A DNA stretch of 64,000 bases from Micrococcales bacterium 31B (GTDB lineage Bacteria; Actinomycetota; Actinomycetes; Actinomycetales; Dermabacteraceae), in contig JAFFTF010000002.1 in NCBI GenBank assembly GCA_022803075.1, positions 350,090 to 414,089 on the forward strand, in the 5' to 3' direction. Positions 1-14,000 of this stretch are shown here, one piece after another. Each line of letters starts with the position of its first letter. Position 1 is the stretch's first letter. Below the pieces are notes generated by a model. It saw nothing but the letters and a program-made list of their open reading frames with translations. It was not told the DNA's origin and did no database searches. Made by a program: the position numbers and the translations under genes.

Positions 1-929
1 TGGCTGCTGGCGCTGTTCACCCTGATCGTCATCGGCGTCGCGTGTGTGTTCCTCGCCCTGTGGCAGCTCGGTCGCTACGACCGGGCCGAGGCCCACGCCG
101 AGCTCGTGAACCGCAACTACCATGCTGCCGCCGTGCCCCTCGACGCACTCGTCGCCGCACCCGACGCGGCGCTCCGCACCACCGACCAGTACCGACCCGT
201 AACCGTCACGGGCTCGTATCTTCCCCAGGACGGCGTTCTCGCGCGCAACCGCCCCCTGAACTCCCAGTCGGGTTTCTACGTGGTGGTGCCGTTTCGCACC
301 GAATCGGGGGCGGTGATCCTCGTCAATCGCGGCTGGGTGGCCTCCGACAGCCAGGGTGAGGTGCCCAAGACCGTACCCGCCCCGCCGACCGGCACCCTCA
401 CCCTCACGGGTCGCCTCGAAATGCCCGAAGAAACGCTCGAGGGCCGCACGAATCCCCCCGGTCAGGTGCAAAGCATCAACGTGCCCGTGCTCGCGGAGAA
501 CGAATTTGCCGCGCTCACCCCGCTGTACACGGGCGTCTTTCTCGAGATGAAGTCCGAAACGCCCGGGGTCGCGGCGAATCCCGTGGCCCTCCCCATGCCC
601 TCGGTCGACCTCGGCCCCCACCTCGGTTACGCCTGGCAGTGGTATATTTTCGCCGCGTTTTTTCCGCTGGGTTGGTTCGTGCAGGCCCGCCGCGAGGCCG
701 CGGCCCGGCGGGAGGAGGTGGGGCTGTCGGCCGCGGCACCGGAGCGTCCGGACGCCCCCGTGGCGGCGCTGGCCGGGGCAGCTGGGGTGTCTGGGGCAGC
801 TGGGGTGTCTGGGGTGGCCCCGACCGCGCCGAGCCGTCGGCTGCGCCTACGCGATCACTTCTCGGCGCGCAATGTCGCGGGCGAGGACGAGTTCGTCGAA
901 GACGCCATCATCGACCACGAGCAGCGCGG

Positions 930-933
<4 letters not shown>
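1..933 (+). CDS. SURF1 family cytochrome oxidase biogenesis protein (5' truncated by window)
   Basis: The frame is open from base 1, so the true start lies upstream. SURF1 proteins assist haem-copper (cytochrome c) oxidase assembly in the membrane. Visible: an N-terminal membrane helix (LLALFTLIVIGVACVFLAL) running into the family motif WQLGR, the central soluble domain with the ARNRPL and VNRGWV motifs typical of SURF1, and a second membrane helix near the C terminus (YAWQWYIFAAFFPLGWFV). The C-terminal tail is low complexity and contains a perfect 18-bp tandem duplication (775-810) giving repeated AAGVSG units. The stop overlaps the convergent ABC-F gene by 4 bp. The family call is firm; the exact oxidase partner is not visible here. 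Confidence 0.9.
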
Positions 934-2531
<1,598 letters not shown>

Positions 2532-2639
2532 CGTTCAATGCTACGCAGTCGCGGCGCGACGCCACGACTCGGGCCACCCTTTGTGATGCGTGTGACGAGG
2601 TCGACGCGCGGGCGCGGCCGGATCGCGTGCCTGCCTAGA

Positions 2640-3233
2640 ATGGCAGGCATGCCCCGCACCGTAACCTATCCCGAACTGGTCGAGGCGGTGGCCGGACGCC
2701 GCTCGGCCCGCCCCGCCGGCCCGCCCCTGCTGGTTGCGATCGACGGGTGCGGTGGTGCTGGCAAGACCACCCTGGCGTCCGCCCTCGCCCGGGACCTGCG
2801 CGAGCGGGCCCTGGCAGTCGAGGTGGTTGGCGTCGACGACTTCTCGCATGCGGGAGTGGAGACGTGGGACCACGAGGCGTTTCGTCTCGAGGTGGTGGGG
2901 CCCGCGCTGGCTGCGAGGCCGTTTGAGTATCGCGTGTGGCGGTGGGATGCCGCCGAGCCGGTGGGGGTGCGTCGCGTGGGGGCGTGCGATGTGCTGGTGG
3001 TCGAGGGGGTCTCGTCGAGCGCGACGGCCGCGCGGGTGCCGTGGGACGTGACGGTGTGGGTGGAGGCGAGCGAGCTGGTGCGCTGGCGGCGGCTCAGCGC
3101 CCGCGACGGGGACGACCTGGCGGGCGTGTGGAGCGATTCGTGGTGGCCGTCGGAGCAGCGCTATGTAGAGGCGGACGACCCGCGGGTTCGCGTGACGTAC
3201 GTGATCGACGCCGAGGGCCTTGACCTGCGCTAG
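2640..3233 (+). CDS. Uridine kinase-like P-loop NTPase
   Basis: The product is about 197 aa. It has a Walker A motif DGCGGAGKTT near its N terminus, followed by the VVGVDDFSH segment typical of the uridine kinase/phosphoribulokinase-like group, where the DDF/H region sits at the substrate site. A later basic segment (RWRRLSARDG) resembles the lid. The open frame extends upstream to 2538, but that part is Arg-rich and reads like non-coding DNA. I chose ATG 2640; ATG 2649 is equally possible. There is no obvious ribosome-binding site. The real phosphoryl acceptor is unknown, and many actinobacterial relatives are annotated only as uridine kinase family. Confidence 0.75.
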   Translation: MAGMPRTVTYPELVEAVAGRRSARPAGPPLLVAIDGCGGAGKTTLASALARDLRERALAVEVVGVDDFSHAGVETWDHEAFRLEVVGPALAARPFEYRVWRWDAAEPVGVRRVGACDVLVVEGVSSSATAARVPWDVTVWVEASELVRWRRLSARDGDDLAGVWSDSWWPSEQRYVEADDPRVRVTYVIDAEGLDLR

Positions 3234-3284
3234 GCTCGTGTTTTGGCGCGCACCGGGCGCGCCCGCGCATCCCCTTGAAGGCCC

Positions 3285-3935
3285 ATGCTGATCGACACCT
3301 CTGTGCTGCCCGCGTTCACCGCGGCGGCGCTCGTTATTGCCCTCACCCCCGGGGCCGACACATTCATCGTGCTGCGCTCCGCCATTGCGCGCGGGTTTCG
3401 CTACGGCATGCTCGCGCAGGCGGGGGTGCTGACCGGCATCGCCGTACAGACGCTCGTGATGGTGACGGGTTTGGGGCTGCTGCTCACGCAGATTCCCGGG
3501 TTTCTCGCGGCGCTGAAGTACCTCGGCTCGGCGTACCTGATCTATCTGGGTGTGATGTCGCTGCGGTTAGGGTTGAAGGCGCTGCGCTCGCGGCGGGGGG
3601 TGGCGGTCGAGCGGGGTGGGCGCGACCTCGGCGCGACGCGGAGGAGTTTCTACTTCGCGGGCGTGCTCACGAACCTCACGAACCCCAAGGTCTTGCTGTT
3701 CTACCTGGCGTTTTTTCCGCAGTTTCTCGGCACGGCGGAGAACACAGCGCTGCAGTTGCTGGTGCTCGCCGCGATCTTCGCGCTGCTGGGCGTCGTGATT
3801 CTCACGGCGTGCTCGGCCCTCGCTGCCAAGGTGAGCTCGAGCCTGTCGTCGCCGACCGTGACCGCGGTGCTCGATCTCGTGTGCGGGGTCGTGTTCATCG
3901 GGCTCGCGACGGTGGTGCTGTTTTCGGCGGTGTAG
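3285..3935 (+). CDS. LysE/RhtB family amino-acid exporter
   Basis: This integral membrane protein of 216 aa has about six hydrophobic segments. The N-terminal family signature is visible as LTPGADTFIVLRSAIARGFRYGMLAQAG, quoted here only in part: PGAD followed by a Gly-rich second helix. The central motif LTNLTNPKVLLFYLAFFPQF is the NPK-x-FFxxFxPQF region diagnostic of LysE/RhtB translocators. Members export amino acids or homoserine lactones, and the substrate cannot be told from sequence. The ATG follows a GAAGG ribosome-binding site. The gene converges on the zincin gene with a 4-bp gap. Confidence 0.88.
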   Translation: MLIDTSVLPAFTAAALVIALTPGADTFIVLRSAIARGFRYGMLAQAGVLTGIAVQTLVMVTGLGLLLTQIPGFLAALKYLGSAYLIYLGVMSLRLGLKALRSRRGVAVERGGRDLGATRRSFYFAGVLTNLTNPKVLLFYLAFFPQFLGTAENTALQLLVLAAIFALLGVVILTACSALAAKVSSSLSSPTVTAVLDLVCGVVFIGLATVVLFSAV

Positions 3936-3939
3936 GGCG

Positions 3940-4284
3940 CTACTCCCAGCCCAGCTCGTGCAGTCGCTCTTCGTCCATGCCGAAGTAGTGCCCCAACTCG
4001 TGCATCACGGTCACGAACACCTCGTGGCGCACCTCGTCGTCGTCCTCACAGATGTCGAGGATGTTGTTCTTGAAGATGGTGATGCGGTTCGGTTCGAAAC
4101 TAGGCCCCTCGGCGGCCTCGATCAGCGAGAGGCCATCGAACACGCCGAGGATGTCCTCTCCGTCGGGAGCCTCGTCTTCGACGAAGATCACCAGATTGTC
4201 GAAGGCCGAGTGAAACTCGTCGGGCACCTGGTCGAGGGCGTCGGCGACCGCCGCGTCAAAATCCTCATCGGTCATCTGGAGCAT
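3940..4284 (-). CDS. Small zincin-like metallopeptidase family protein
   Basis: The product is 114 aa and acidic, with no signal peptide or membrane segment. The zinc-binding motif HELGHYFGMDEERL lies at residues 95-108, with the HExxH histidines and a downstream Asp/Glu ligand candidate. The segment ITIFKNNILD before it is typical of the actinobacterial 'metallopeptidase family protein' (minimal zincin). This is a compact intracellular protein whose substrate is not known. The gene ends convergently with lysE. Confidence 0.85.
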   Translation of the reverse strand: MLQMTDEDFDAAVADALDQVPDEFHSAFDNLVIFVEDEAPDGEDILGVFDGLSLIEAAEGPSFEPNRITIFKNNILDICEDDDEVRHEVFVTVMHELGHYFGMDEERLHELGWE

Positions 4285-4349
4285 GGCTACATCGTAGGCG
4301 AGAAGCAGGGCCGCGGCGGGCGAGGTCCGCGATAGCGACGGCCGGGTAG

Positions 4350-6683
<2,334 letters not shown>

Positions 6684-6728
6684 TTCATCTCGGGTTCGCG
6701 CGGACGCCCGCGTGGCCCGTTCACCCGT

Positions 6729-6756
6729 AACGGCCGGCCCCCTGGGGTCGGCCGTT
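6729..6756 (+). terminator. Intrinsic terminator-like hairpin after icd
   Basis: AACGGCCG (6729-6736) pairs with CGGCCGTT (6749-6756), and the stem continues inward as CCCC/GGGG with a G-T pair. There is no clear T-run, as is common in very G+C-rich actinobacteria. Confidence 0.7.
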
Positions 6757-6788
6757 CGCGTTGAGTGGCCGTACCGGCTTAGGCTGGT

Positions 6789-7244
6789 GTGGTGCGCATT
6801 TCAGTCTTCAGCGACGCAGCCCTGCGCGTCTTGATCGTGCTCGGGGGCGACCCGACCCTCAGGCTCTCGGCGCGGGCACTGGGTGACGCGACGGGCGTGC
6901 CCCGCACGCACATTGCCAAGGTCACCACGCGGCTCACCGACCTCGGGCTCGTCGACGCCACCCGCGGCCGTTCGGGAGGCAGCCAAATTACCGCCGCGGG
7001 TCTCGCCGCTTCGGTGGGTCACGTGATGCGCTCCCTCAATCAGCGTGAGGACGTCGCGGACTGCACCTCAAGCGAGGTGGCCTGCCCCATGCTCACCGAG
7101 TGCCGCCTGCGCGAGGTGCTTAATCGGGCCCGCGAGGCGTTTTACGCGGCCCTCGATGACGTCACGATCGACAGCCTCAAAAGCCCGCGGCAATGGGAGC
7201 CGATTTTCGCGAGCATCGCGCTGCGCGAGGGCCTGGAGGCGTAG
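6789..7244 (+). CDS. nsrR: Rrf2-family nitric-oxide-sensing repressor (NsrR-like)
   Basis: This is an Rrf2 winged-helix regulator of 151 aa. The N terminus MVRISVFSDAALRVLIVL and the recognition region (TGVPRTHIAKVTTRLTDLGL) are family-typical. Three cysteines in the segment DCTSSEVACPMLTEC are the expected [2Fe-2S]/[4Fe-4S] cluster ligands. The gene directly precedes the flavohaemoglobin gene hmp, the classic NsrR target, and a palindromic operator lies between them. NO damage to the cluster would release DNA and induce hmp. The start is GTG 6789, or the next codon GTG 6792. The family is certain; the NsrR assignment rests on cysteine pattern and context. Confidence 0.9.
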   Translation: MVRISVFSDAALRVLIVLGGDPTLRLSARALGDATGVPRTHIAKVTTRLTDLGLVDATRGRSGGSQITAAGLAASVGHVMRSLNQREDVADCTSSEVACPMLTECRLREVLNRAREAFYAALDDVTIDSLKSPRQWEPIFASIALREGLEA

Positions 7245-7330
7245 GGCCCACGAACACGCCCGGCCCAAACCGGCCACGGACCAAATCGTGCCGAAAGTCC
7301 CGAGGAGGATGCGCGGGCGTCCCCCATACT

Positions 7331-7359
7331 TAAATTACGAATTGTGAATGCGCAATTTA
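7331..7359 (+). promoter_or_regulatory. Probable NsrR operator of hmp
   Basis: This is an imperfect inverted repeat centred on 7345. The outer arms TAAATT and AATTTA match exactly, and inner pairs (CG at 7338-7339 against CG at 7351-7352, and ATT against AAT around GTG) also match. It ends 28 bp before the hmp ATG, between an Rrf2 gene and its expected target, so it should overlap the promoter. The size and AT-rich half-sites fit known NsrR sites. Confidence 0.75.
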
Positions 7360-7386
7360 CCAACCGCCCCCACCACCAGGAGAATC

Positions 7387-8571
7387 ATGCTCTCGCAGCA
7401 GTCCCGCCCGCTCATCGCCGCCACCCTGCCCGTCATCGGCGAACGCATCGGCGCCATCACCACCGACTTCTACCGCCGCCTCTTCGCGGCCCACCCCGAA
7501 CTGCTCGACGGCCTGTTCAGCCGCTCCCACCAGCGCAGCGGCGCCCAGCCCCAGGCCCTCGCGGCGAGCATCGCCACGTTCGCCACCCACCTGCTGAACC
7601 ACCCCGACACCCTGCCGGAGCACATGCTTGCGCGCATCGCCCACAAGCACGCCTCGCTCGGCATCGCACCCGAACAGTACGACGTGGTCTACAAATACCT
7701 CTTCGAGGCCATCGCGGCAGACCTCGGCGACGCCGTCACCCCCGAGGTCGCCGCCGCATGGACCGAGGTGTACTGGCTCATGGCCAACACCCTCATCAAC
7801 CTCGAAAAGAGTCTGTACTCGCGCCAGGCCAACGACACCCACTGGGCTCCCTGGCGAGTGGTCGCCAAGACGCCCGCGGGCAGCGCTGCCCTGACGTTTG
7901 ACCTCGCACCCGCCGACGACACGCCCGTCACCCCCGCCACCCCGGGGCAATTCGTGAGCGTTCGCATACCCACCGCCGACGGCCTGCGCCAGGTGCGGCA
8001 ATACGCGCTCATCACCCCCGGCGGCCTCGAACGCCGCTTCACGTCCAAGCGCGACGACGCGGGCGAAATCTCTCCCCTGCTACACGACACGGTGCAGGTG
8101 GGCGACGTGATCGAGGTATCCAACCCCTACGGCGACGCCGCGCCCGCCACCGACGCGCCGCTCGTGCTCATCTCGGCGGGCATCGGCTGCACGCCCATGA
8201 CCTCCATGCTCAGTCACCTGGCCGCGCGACCCGCCGCGCACCCCGTCACCGTGCTGCACTCCGAGCGCCACCTGGAGACGTGGGCCCACCGCGAGCAGAT
8301 GCTCGACTACGCGAGCCGCCACGGCAAGACGACCGTACACCTGTGGGTGACCGGCGACGACGCCTCGGCGTTCGGCGCACCCGCGGGCACGACCCTGCGC
8401 ACGGGCCGCATGAGCCTCGCCGAGGTGCAGATTCCCGCCAACGCGCGACTGTACCTGTGCGGGCCGCTCAGCTTCATGCAGCAGGTGCGCGACGAGGCCA
8501 TCGCACTCGGCGTGGCGCCGGCCCGCATTCACCACGAGGTTTTCGGGCCGGACGCCTGGGTGGCCGCGTAG
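7387..8571 (+). CDS. hmp: Flavohaemoprotein, nitric oxide dioxygenase
   Basis: The product is 394 aa with three modules. The globin domain (about 1-140) has the proximal haem histidine in the IAHKH segment (near residue 88) and the heme-pocket QYDVVYKYLFEAI helix. The FAD-binding beta-barrel contains RQYALITP, the RxYS/T-type flavin motif. The NAD-binding domain contains GIGCTPMTSML and ends in HHEVFGPD. It converts NO to nitrate using O2 and NAD(P)H. The open frame begins at 7348, but that ATG lies inside the operator. ATG 7387, 4 nt after AGGAG, is the proper start. Regulation by the upstream NsrR-like gene is very likely. Confidence 0.96.
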   Translation: MLSQQSRPLIAATLPVIGERIGAITTDFYRRLFAAHPELLDGLFSRSHQRSGAQPQALAASIATFATHLLNHPDTLPEHMLARIAHKHASLGIAPEQYDVVYKYLFEAIAADLGDAVTPEVAAAWTEVYWLMANTLINLEKSLYSRQANDTHWAPWRVVAKTPAGSAALTFDLAPADDTPVTPATPGQFVSVRIPTADGLRQVRQYALITPGGLERRFTSKRDDAGEISPLLHDTVQVGDVIEVSNPYGDAAPATDAPLVLISAGIGCTPMTSMLSHLAARPAAHPVTVLHSERHLETWAHREQMLDYASRHGKTTVHLWVTGDDASAFGAPAGTTLRTGRMSLAEVQIPANARLYLCGPLSFMQQVRDEAIALGVAPARIHHEVFGPDAWVAA

Positions 8572-8586
8572 GCGCGTCGGCCTCCC

Positions 8587-10848
8587 TCACCACTCGTCTT
8601 CGCGGTACAGCGGCGGCGTGTCCTCGTAAGCCTGACCCTGCTGGTGATTGGGCACAATCACGATGCGGGTCTTGGTCGAATCGTGCAGCGAGGTGTAGTC
8701 GGGGTCGCAACCGTCGAACGCGAACTCGGAGCGCTTGGCCTCCTCGACGCAGTTCCAGGCCACGCCCGGCGGCAGCACCAACACGGTCATCATTGCGGCC
8801 GTGGGACACCCCACGGGGCCCGCATCGAAGCACAGCAGGTAGGTGCGCGAACCCGCGGGGCTGCCATACGAGCACCCCGAATTGGCGCACGCGTCATCGT
8901 CTTCGACGAACATGCCCGGGTACTGCGACTTGAGCGAGGCCAGAGAGAAGCATTGAGCACCCGATTCTGGAGTGATCGTGGCGCACCAGCGGCCCTGCAG
9001 CGCCTCCGGGAACCCCTCTACGCGCGTCTCGGGCACCGAGGTCTCGATGCCAATGGACAGCGCGTCCCCCTTCGCGACCTCGGCGAAGGTGTCGCCCATC
9101 GTCTGCACGAGCGGCCCGCCGTCCACCGCCACCGCGAGCAGCAGCGCCCGGGTGAGACCGTCGGCGTCGCGCGCGGCGGCCGAGATGAGGTAACACTCGG
9201 CAGTCACCCGCAGGAGGTTCACCACCTCCGCCTCGTCGAGCGTGGCGACGTGCGCTGGCGCGCCCTCCGCGAACGGATCGCCACCGAGCGCCAGCGGGTC
9301 GATGCCGCTCCCGAGGCACCTGGCCACATACACGGGGTCGGAGATCTCTTCTGCGCCCCCGGCATCGCGGCCCTGCGCGACGAGGGTATCGAGTAGGGCA
9401 GCCTCCACGGTGGCGAAGGCGTTGGGCTTCGCGCCCAGCACCTGCGGCGAGGCGTCGGGCGCGAAGGTGAGGCCGGTGCTCGAGTTCGGCAAGACGACCG
9501 CGTGCGCGCCATCGCTGCTGAACAGTTGCAGAACGGTCGCCGTGGCCCTGGCGTCTGGGGGCATATCGACAGAGGACGGGGCGTTCCCCTCGACCTCGCC
9601 CGCCGTCACGATGAGGCTGAAGGCGGTACCCTTCATGTTCGTGATGGCGAATCGCAGACGATCGTTGACGAGGCTCGCGCAGACGGGCAGCCCGGTGTCG
9701 ACCTTCTTCTCGAAGCGAATCTTGCGCTCGCCGATCGTGTAGGTGCGGTCGTCCGTGAGGCACTCGGGCAAAACCACATCGTTGACGTGGGTAGGCGAGA
9801 TGCGTTCGTCAAACGCGTCGGCCAGCACCTGCGCATACCCCGCCGTGTCGAGTCGCCACAGCGTGAACGATTCGAGCGATTTCGCGCTGACCGAGATCGT
9901 TTGTGTCTCGGTGTCGTACTCGACGGGCAGCGCCGTGCTCGCACCCTCCGCGTCTTTCACCAGGGCAACCACCCCGGGCACCACGAGGGGCGCGAGGTCG
10001 GGGCTGGCCAGGTGGGCTGCGGGCCGGACGCTCGCGGTCTCGCTGGCAGCGTCGGTGGCGCTGGGTTCGTCGGTGGCGCTGGGGCTCTCGCTGGGGATGT
10101 CGACGGGGCCACCGCCGTCCGTGGGCAGGGGTTCGCCGCCCACGGCGCGGTTGCCGTCCGGCGGCTCGACCCCGTCGGGCAGCGGCAGGCTCACCGTGAC
10201 CTCCCCGGTGCCTCGTTGCGTGGCATCCGCGAACACCGTGAGGCTCGCGATCGGCTCATCGAGGTAGTGACCCTCCAGCAGGTCGCTGGGGGTGGCCAGG
10301 TCGGCCGTGGGCAGGGCCTGCACCTCGGCGCCCGACGCGAAGGCCCCGCGCGCGGCCGTGACGGTCGCCTCGCCGACGGTGAGGCTGAGGCTCGCGTCAG
10401 CCACCGTCGTCGAAGCCCCCAGGGTGCACGTAGAAAGGCTGCGGGAGTCGGCGTCGTAGCCGGTCACCAAGCGCGTGAGACTCGCCCCGCCGAGGGCCTT
10501 CACCCCCGTGGCGCGAATAGCCGTGTCGACGGGAAAACGGGCCCCCGTGGCGTCCGAGAAAACCAGCACCCCGCCGCGCTGCTCGGTAATGGCGGACGCC
10601 TCGGTGGCGCTTAATTGCGCGACCTCGGTGGGCAGCGTGTCGGCCGGGCACGCGGCGAGCGGCACGTCGGGGCCTGACGGGACGAGCTGGCGCACCCCGA
10701 AGTAGCCGCCCGTGACCGCGACGGCCACGGCGGCGATCGTCGCGAGGGTGATGAGGAGCGGGCGCCGGGAGCGGCGCGGGCGCCCGGTGGGCGGCAGTGC
10801 ACCCGCGGGCGGAACGGGCGGTGGCGCGGAATAGCCGGCGTTTGACAT
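8587..10848 (-). CDS. Large membrane-anchored extracytoplasmic protein of unknown function
   Basis: The product is 753 aa. A Pro-rich cytoplasmic head (SAPPPVPPAGALPPTGRPRRSRR) is followed by one membrane helix (LLITLATIAAVAVAVTGGYFGV, about residues 33-54). A long extracellular part follows, with a Ser/Thr/Asp/Glu-rich low-complexity stretch (SESPSATDEPSATDAASE) in the middle. The C-terminal part holds several Cys residues (for example CANSGCSYGSPAGSRTYLLCFD), suggesting disulphides. I chose ATG 10848, preceded by AGGGGG, over the longer frame. No family is recognised. It is a single-gene unit, convergent with hmp and divergent from the GH35 gene. Confidence 0.7.
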   Translation of the reverse strand: MSNAGYSAPPPVPPAGALPPTGRPRRSRRPLLITLATIAAVAVAVTGGYFGVRQLVPSGPDVPLAACPADTLPTEVAQLSATEASAITEQRGGVLVFSDATGARFPVDTAIRATGVKALGGASLTRLVTGYDADSRSLSTCTLGASTTVADASLSLTVGEATVTAARGAFASGAEVQALPTADLATPSDLLEGHYLDEPIASLTVFADATQRGTGEVTVSLPLPDGVEPPDGNRAVGGEPLPTDGGGPVDIPSESPSATDEPSATDAASETASVRPAAHLASPDLAPLVVPGVVALVKDAEGASTALPVEYDTETQTISVSAKSLESFTLWRLDTAGYAQVLADAFDERISPTHVNDVVLPECLTDDRTYTIGERKIRFEKKVDTGLPVCASLVNDRLRFAITNMKGTAFSLIVTAGEVEGNAPSSVDMPPDARATATVLQLFSSDGAHAVVLPNSSTGLTFAPDASPQVLGAKPNAFATVEAALLDTLVAQGRDAGGAEEISDPVYVARCLGSGIDPLALGGDPFAEGAPAHVATLDEAEVVNLLRVTAECYLISAAARDADGLTRALLLAVAVDGGPLVQTMGDTFAEVAKGDALSIGIETSVPETRVEGFPEALQGRWCATITPESGAQCFSLASLKSQYPGMFVEDDDACANSGCSYGSPAGSRTYLLCFDAGPVGCPTAAMMTVLVLPPGVAWNCVEEAKRSEFAFDGCDPDYTSLHDSTKTRIVIVPNHQQGQAYEDTPPLYREDEW

Positions 10849-10982
10849 GAGTCCCCCTGAAAGACTGGCTTGAACTGGTCTCATTGAAACACGGCGCAAG
10901 TCACCACGCGCTCAGTTTACATAAGCCAAACGGCGTAGAACTGCCCAGATTGCGCCCCTAAAATCTTGGCGCGAATATTGGT

Positions 10983-11018
10983 AAAGCGCTTGACCGATTA
11001 TTCGGGCGGCCATAGCCT
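10983..11018 (+). promoter_or_regulatory. Promoter with LacI-type operator upstream of the beta-galactosidase
   Basis: A -35 box TTGACC (10990-10995) and a -10 box TAGCCT (11013-11018) are separated by exactly 17 bp. The perfect palindrome AAGCGCTT (10984-10991), core of many LacI/GalR-family operators, overlaps the -35 box. This fits sugar-responsive repression of the downstream glycosidase. No LacI gene is in the window. Confidence 0.6.
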
Positions 11019-11095
11019 GCAGTCACGCTTGTCCCACGGCGCGTCCGGCCCGCGTCATGGCGCCGCGACCCGCCCCGCAGCCAAAGGTGGCCCCC

Positions 11096-14000
11096 ATGAC
11101 CCCTCCCCTCGCCCTGTCGCGTCGACACTTCGTGGGGTTCTCGGCCGCGAGCGCCGGCCTCGCCACTCTCGGCGCGCCGCTGCTGCACCCCGCAGGTGCC
11201 CACGCCGGGGAGGCCCCCGCGACCTCGGCGGCGGGCCGCGCGGTCTCGTGGGATGCGCACTCGTTCTCGGTGGCGGGTGAACGCCTCAACGTGTGGTCGG
11301 GCGAGTTTCACCACTGGCGCCTGCCCTCGCCCGAACACTGGCGTGACCTGCTGCAAAAGATGCGCGCCGCGGGCTACAACACGGTTTCCCTGTACTTCTT
11401 CTGGGGCCTGCACCAGAGCGAACTCGGCGGCGACTTCGACTTCTCGGGCATCGGCGACATCGACACCCTGCTCACGATGGCAGCCGAGGAGGGCCTGTAC
11501 GTGGTCGCCCGCCCGGGCCCCTACATTAACGCCGAGGTCTCCATGGGCGGCCTCCCCTCGTTTCTCGTGAATCGCGAGGGCAGCCAGCGCACGACCGAGC
11601 CCGCGGCGCTGGCCGCCTCGCTCGCGTGGCTCAGCGCCGTCAACGAGATCATCGCTAGGCACCAGGTCACCGACGGCGGCGGCACCGTGGTGCTGTATCA
11701 GGTGGAGAACGAGCTCATCGCGGAGGACGCCGAGCGCATCGCGTTTCTCAGGGCGCTCGCCGACTCCGTGCGCCAGGACGGCATTACGGTACCCCTGTTC
11801 CATAACGACTATGGCCTGGGCGGGCGGTTCGCCGATCTCTCGACAACGGGCCTCGACTTCTACGCCTACGACCAGTACCCCCTGGGCTTCAACGCGGGAG
11901 GTCAACGCAACCGCATCGGCGAGGCGGAGGAGTCGTTTCGCGGCTTCGCCCCCGATTCGCCGCACTTCGTCACCGAATCCCAGGGCGGTGCCTTCACCCC
12001 GTGGGGAGCGTCGTTCAACGCCGACCAGGCCTACGCGTTCACCGACCCCGCGTTCACGCGGCAATGGTCGGTGCGCAATATCGGCAACGGGGTCACGGCT
12101 TTCAACTACTACATGATCTTCGGCGGCACCAACTGGGGCTGGACGGGCTCGCCCTCCTCGGGCTTCACGAGCTACGACTATGGCGCGGCGATCACGGAGG
12201 ACCGCAAGATCACCGAGAAGTTCACGGTGCAGAAGGAGTACGGCTACTACTTCGCGGGCGTGCCCGAGTGCGCCGCGAGCGATCCGGCACCGGCGCCGGC
12301 CGTCACGGTGCACGAGGGCGCGGCGGTGCTCGCCTACCAGCGCATCGCGCTCGACGCCCCCGCCGCGGGCGGCCTCACGCGCCGACTCGTCGGCGTGCGC
12401 CTCGCCGATTCGAACGACACCACCGACACGCGCTTCTCGCTCGCGCTGCACCCGGGCGACGCTGCGGGCGGGGGCGAGTGGGTAACGAGCGAAAGCGAGG
12501 GCGACGCCGTCGTCTATCGGGGTGCCTGGGAGCAGACGGCCGACCCCACCGCGCTCGGCGGCAGCTACCGCGCCTCCGCCACGACGGGCGACACGGCCAC
12601 GCACCGCTTCACGGGCACGCGCGTGCAAGTGATCACCCCGACGCTGACCGACTTCGGGGTGGCCGAGGTCAGCCTCGACGGCGCCGTGCACGGAACGTTC
12701 AGCGCGCGCGTCGACAGCGACCAAAACAAGCCCGCGCAGCAGGTCAGCTACGAAATCGGCGACCTCGCGCACGGGGAGCACGAGGTTGTCGTGCGCGTCA
12801 CGGGGCAGACCGCGCCCGGTGGCAGCAACAATGGTGGCGGCAGCCGTGTGGCCGTCGACGGGTTTCGCAGCATCTCCGATACGGCGGGCGCCCCAAACCC
12901 GGGCCCTGCCTCCGTGCGCTGGCCCGTCGTGCCGCAGGCCGAGGGCACCACATTGCGGCTCCCCGGCCGCGACGCCCTGCAGCTCACGCTGGGCGGGCTG
13001 CTCGGCCCCGCGCGTCTCGGCTACACCACGAGCCTGATCTTCGGGGCGGCGCTCCCCCGCCGCGGCGGCCACGTGCAGTACCTCGTGGGCCAGGGCGGCG
13101 AGCCGGGCGAGACCGTGCTGCTCTTCGACGAGGAACCCGCGGTTAACGCGGGCGCGGCGCACACCGTGTGGGATGCCGCCCGCGGAGAGCTGCGCGTGAA
13201 CTACACCCACGGCGCGCCCGAGGAGATCACCGTGACGCCCCGGGCGGGCACCCCCCTGACGCTGCGAATCATGGACCGTACCCACGCGGCGTCCGTCTGG
13301 CTGCTCGGCGGCCCCGATGCCCACCAGGGCGAACCCGCGCCCGTGATCGCGGTCGAGGGCGCCAACGTGGCCCTCACGGTGCGCTACGAGGGGGCCTCCG
13401 CGCACGTCACGGGCCATCTGTACGGCGCCGCCACCCTGCGCATCGACGCCCCCGATACGATCAAGACGGTGCACTGGAACGGCCGCGCCACCGCCGTGGG
13501 GTCCGGCCCCGTGAGCGTCGCCGCGCCCGGCCCGCAACCGCCCGCACCCGTGCAACTCGCGTGGCGCGGCACGGACGAGGCGCCCGAGGCCCACCCCGCC
13601 TTCGACGCGAGCGGCTGGACCCTCGCGACCGCCACCGACGGCTTCAACGGCTACCAGACGGTCGGCTCGCAGGGGGTCGTGCTCGACTCCAACCGCTACG
13701 GGTACTTCACGGGCTCCGTGTGGTACCGCGGCGAGTTCACGGGCGCGCCCGGCTCCACCGTGCGCCTGAACGGCAACGGCGGCACGGGTCAGCCCGGCCA
13801 CGGCAAGGCCCCCGCCTTCATGCAGGCGTGGATCAACGGCACCTACCTCGGCGCCGTGCCCGCCCAGAGCGACTGGCGCGAGCTCGCCCTCGCCGAGGGC
13901 ATCGTGCGGGTCGGCGAACCCAACGTGATCGCGGTCGTCGTACACAATCTGGGGCTCAACCTCGATTGGAGCGACGACGGGCTCAGCAAGCAGACCCGCG

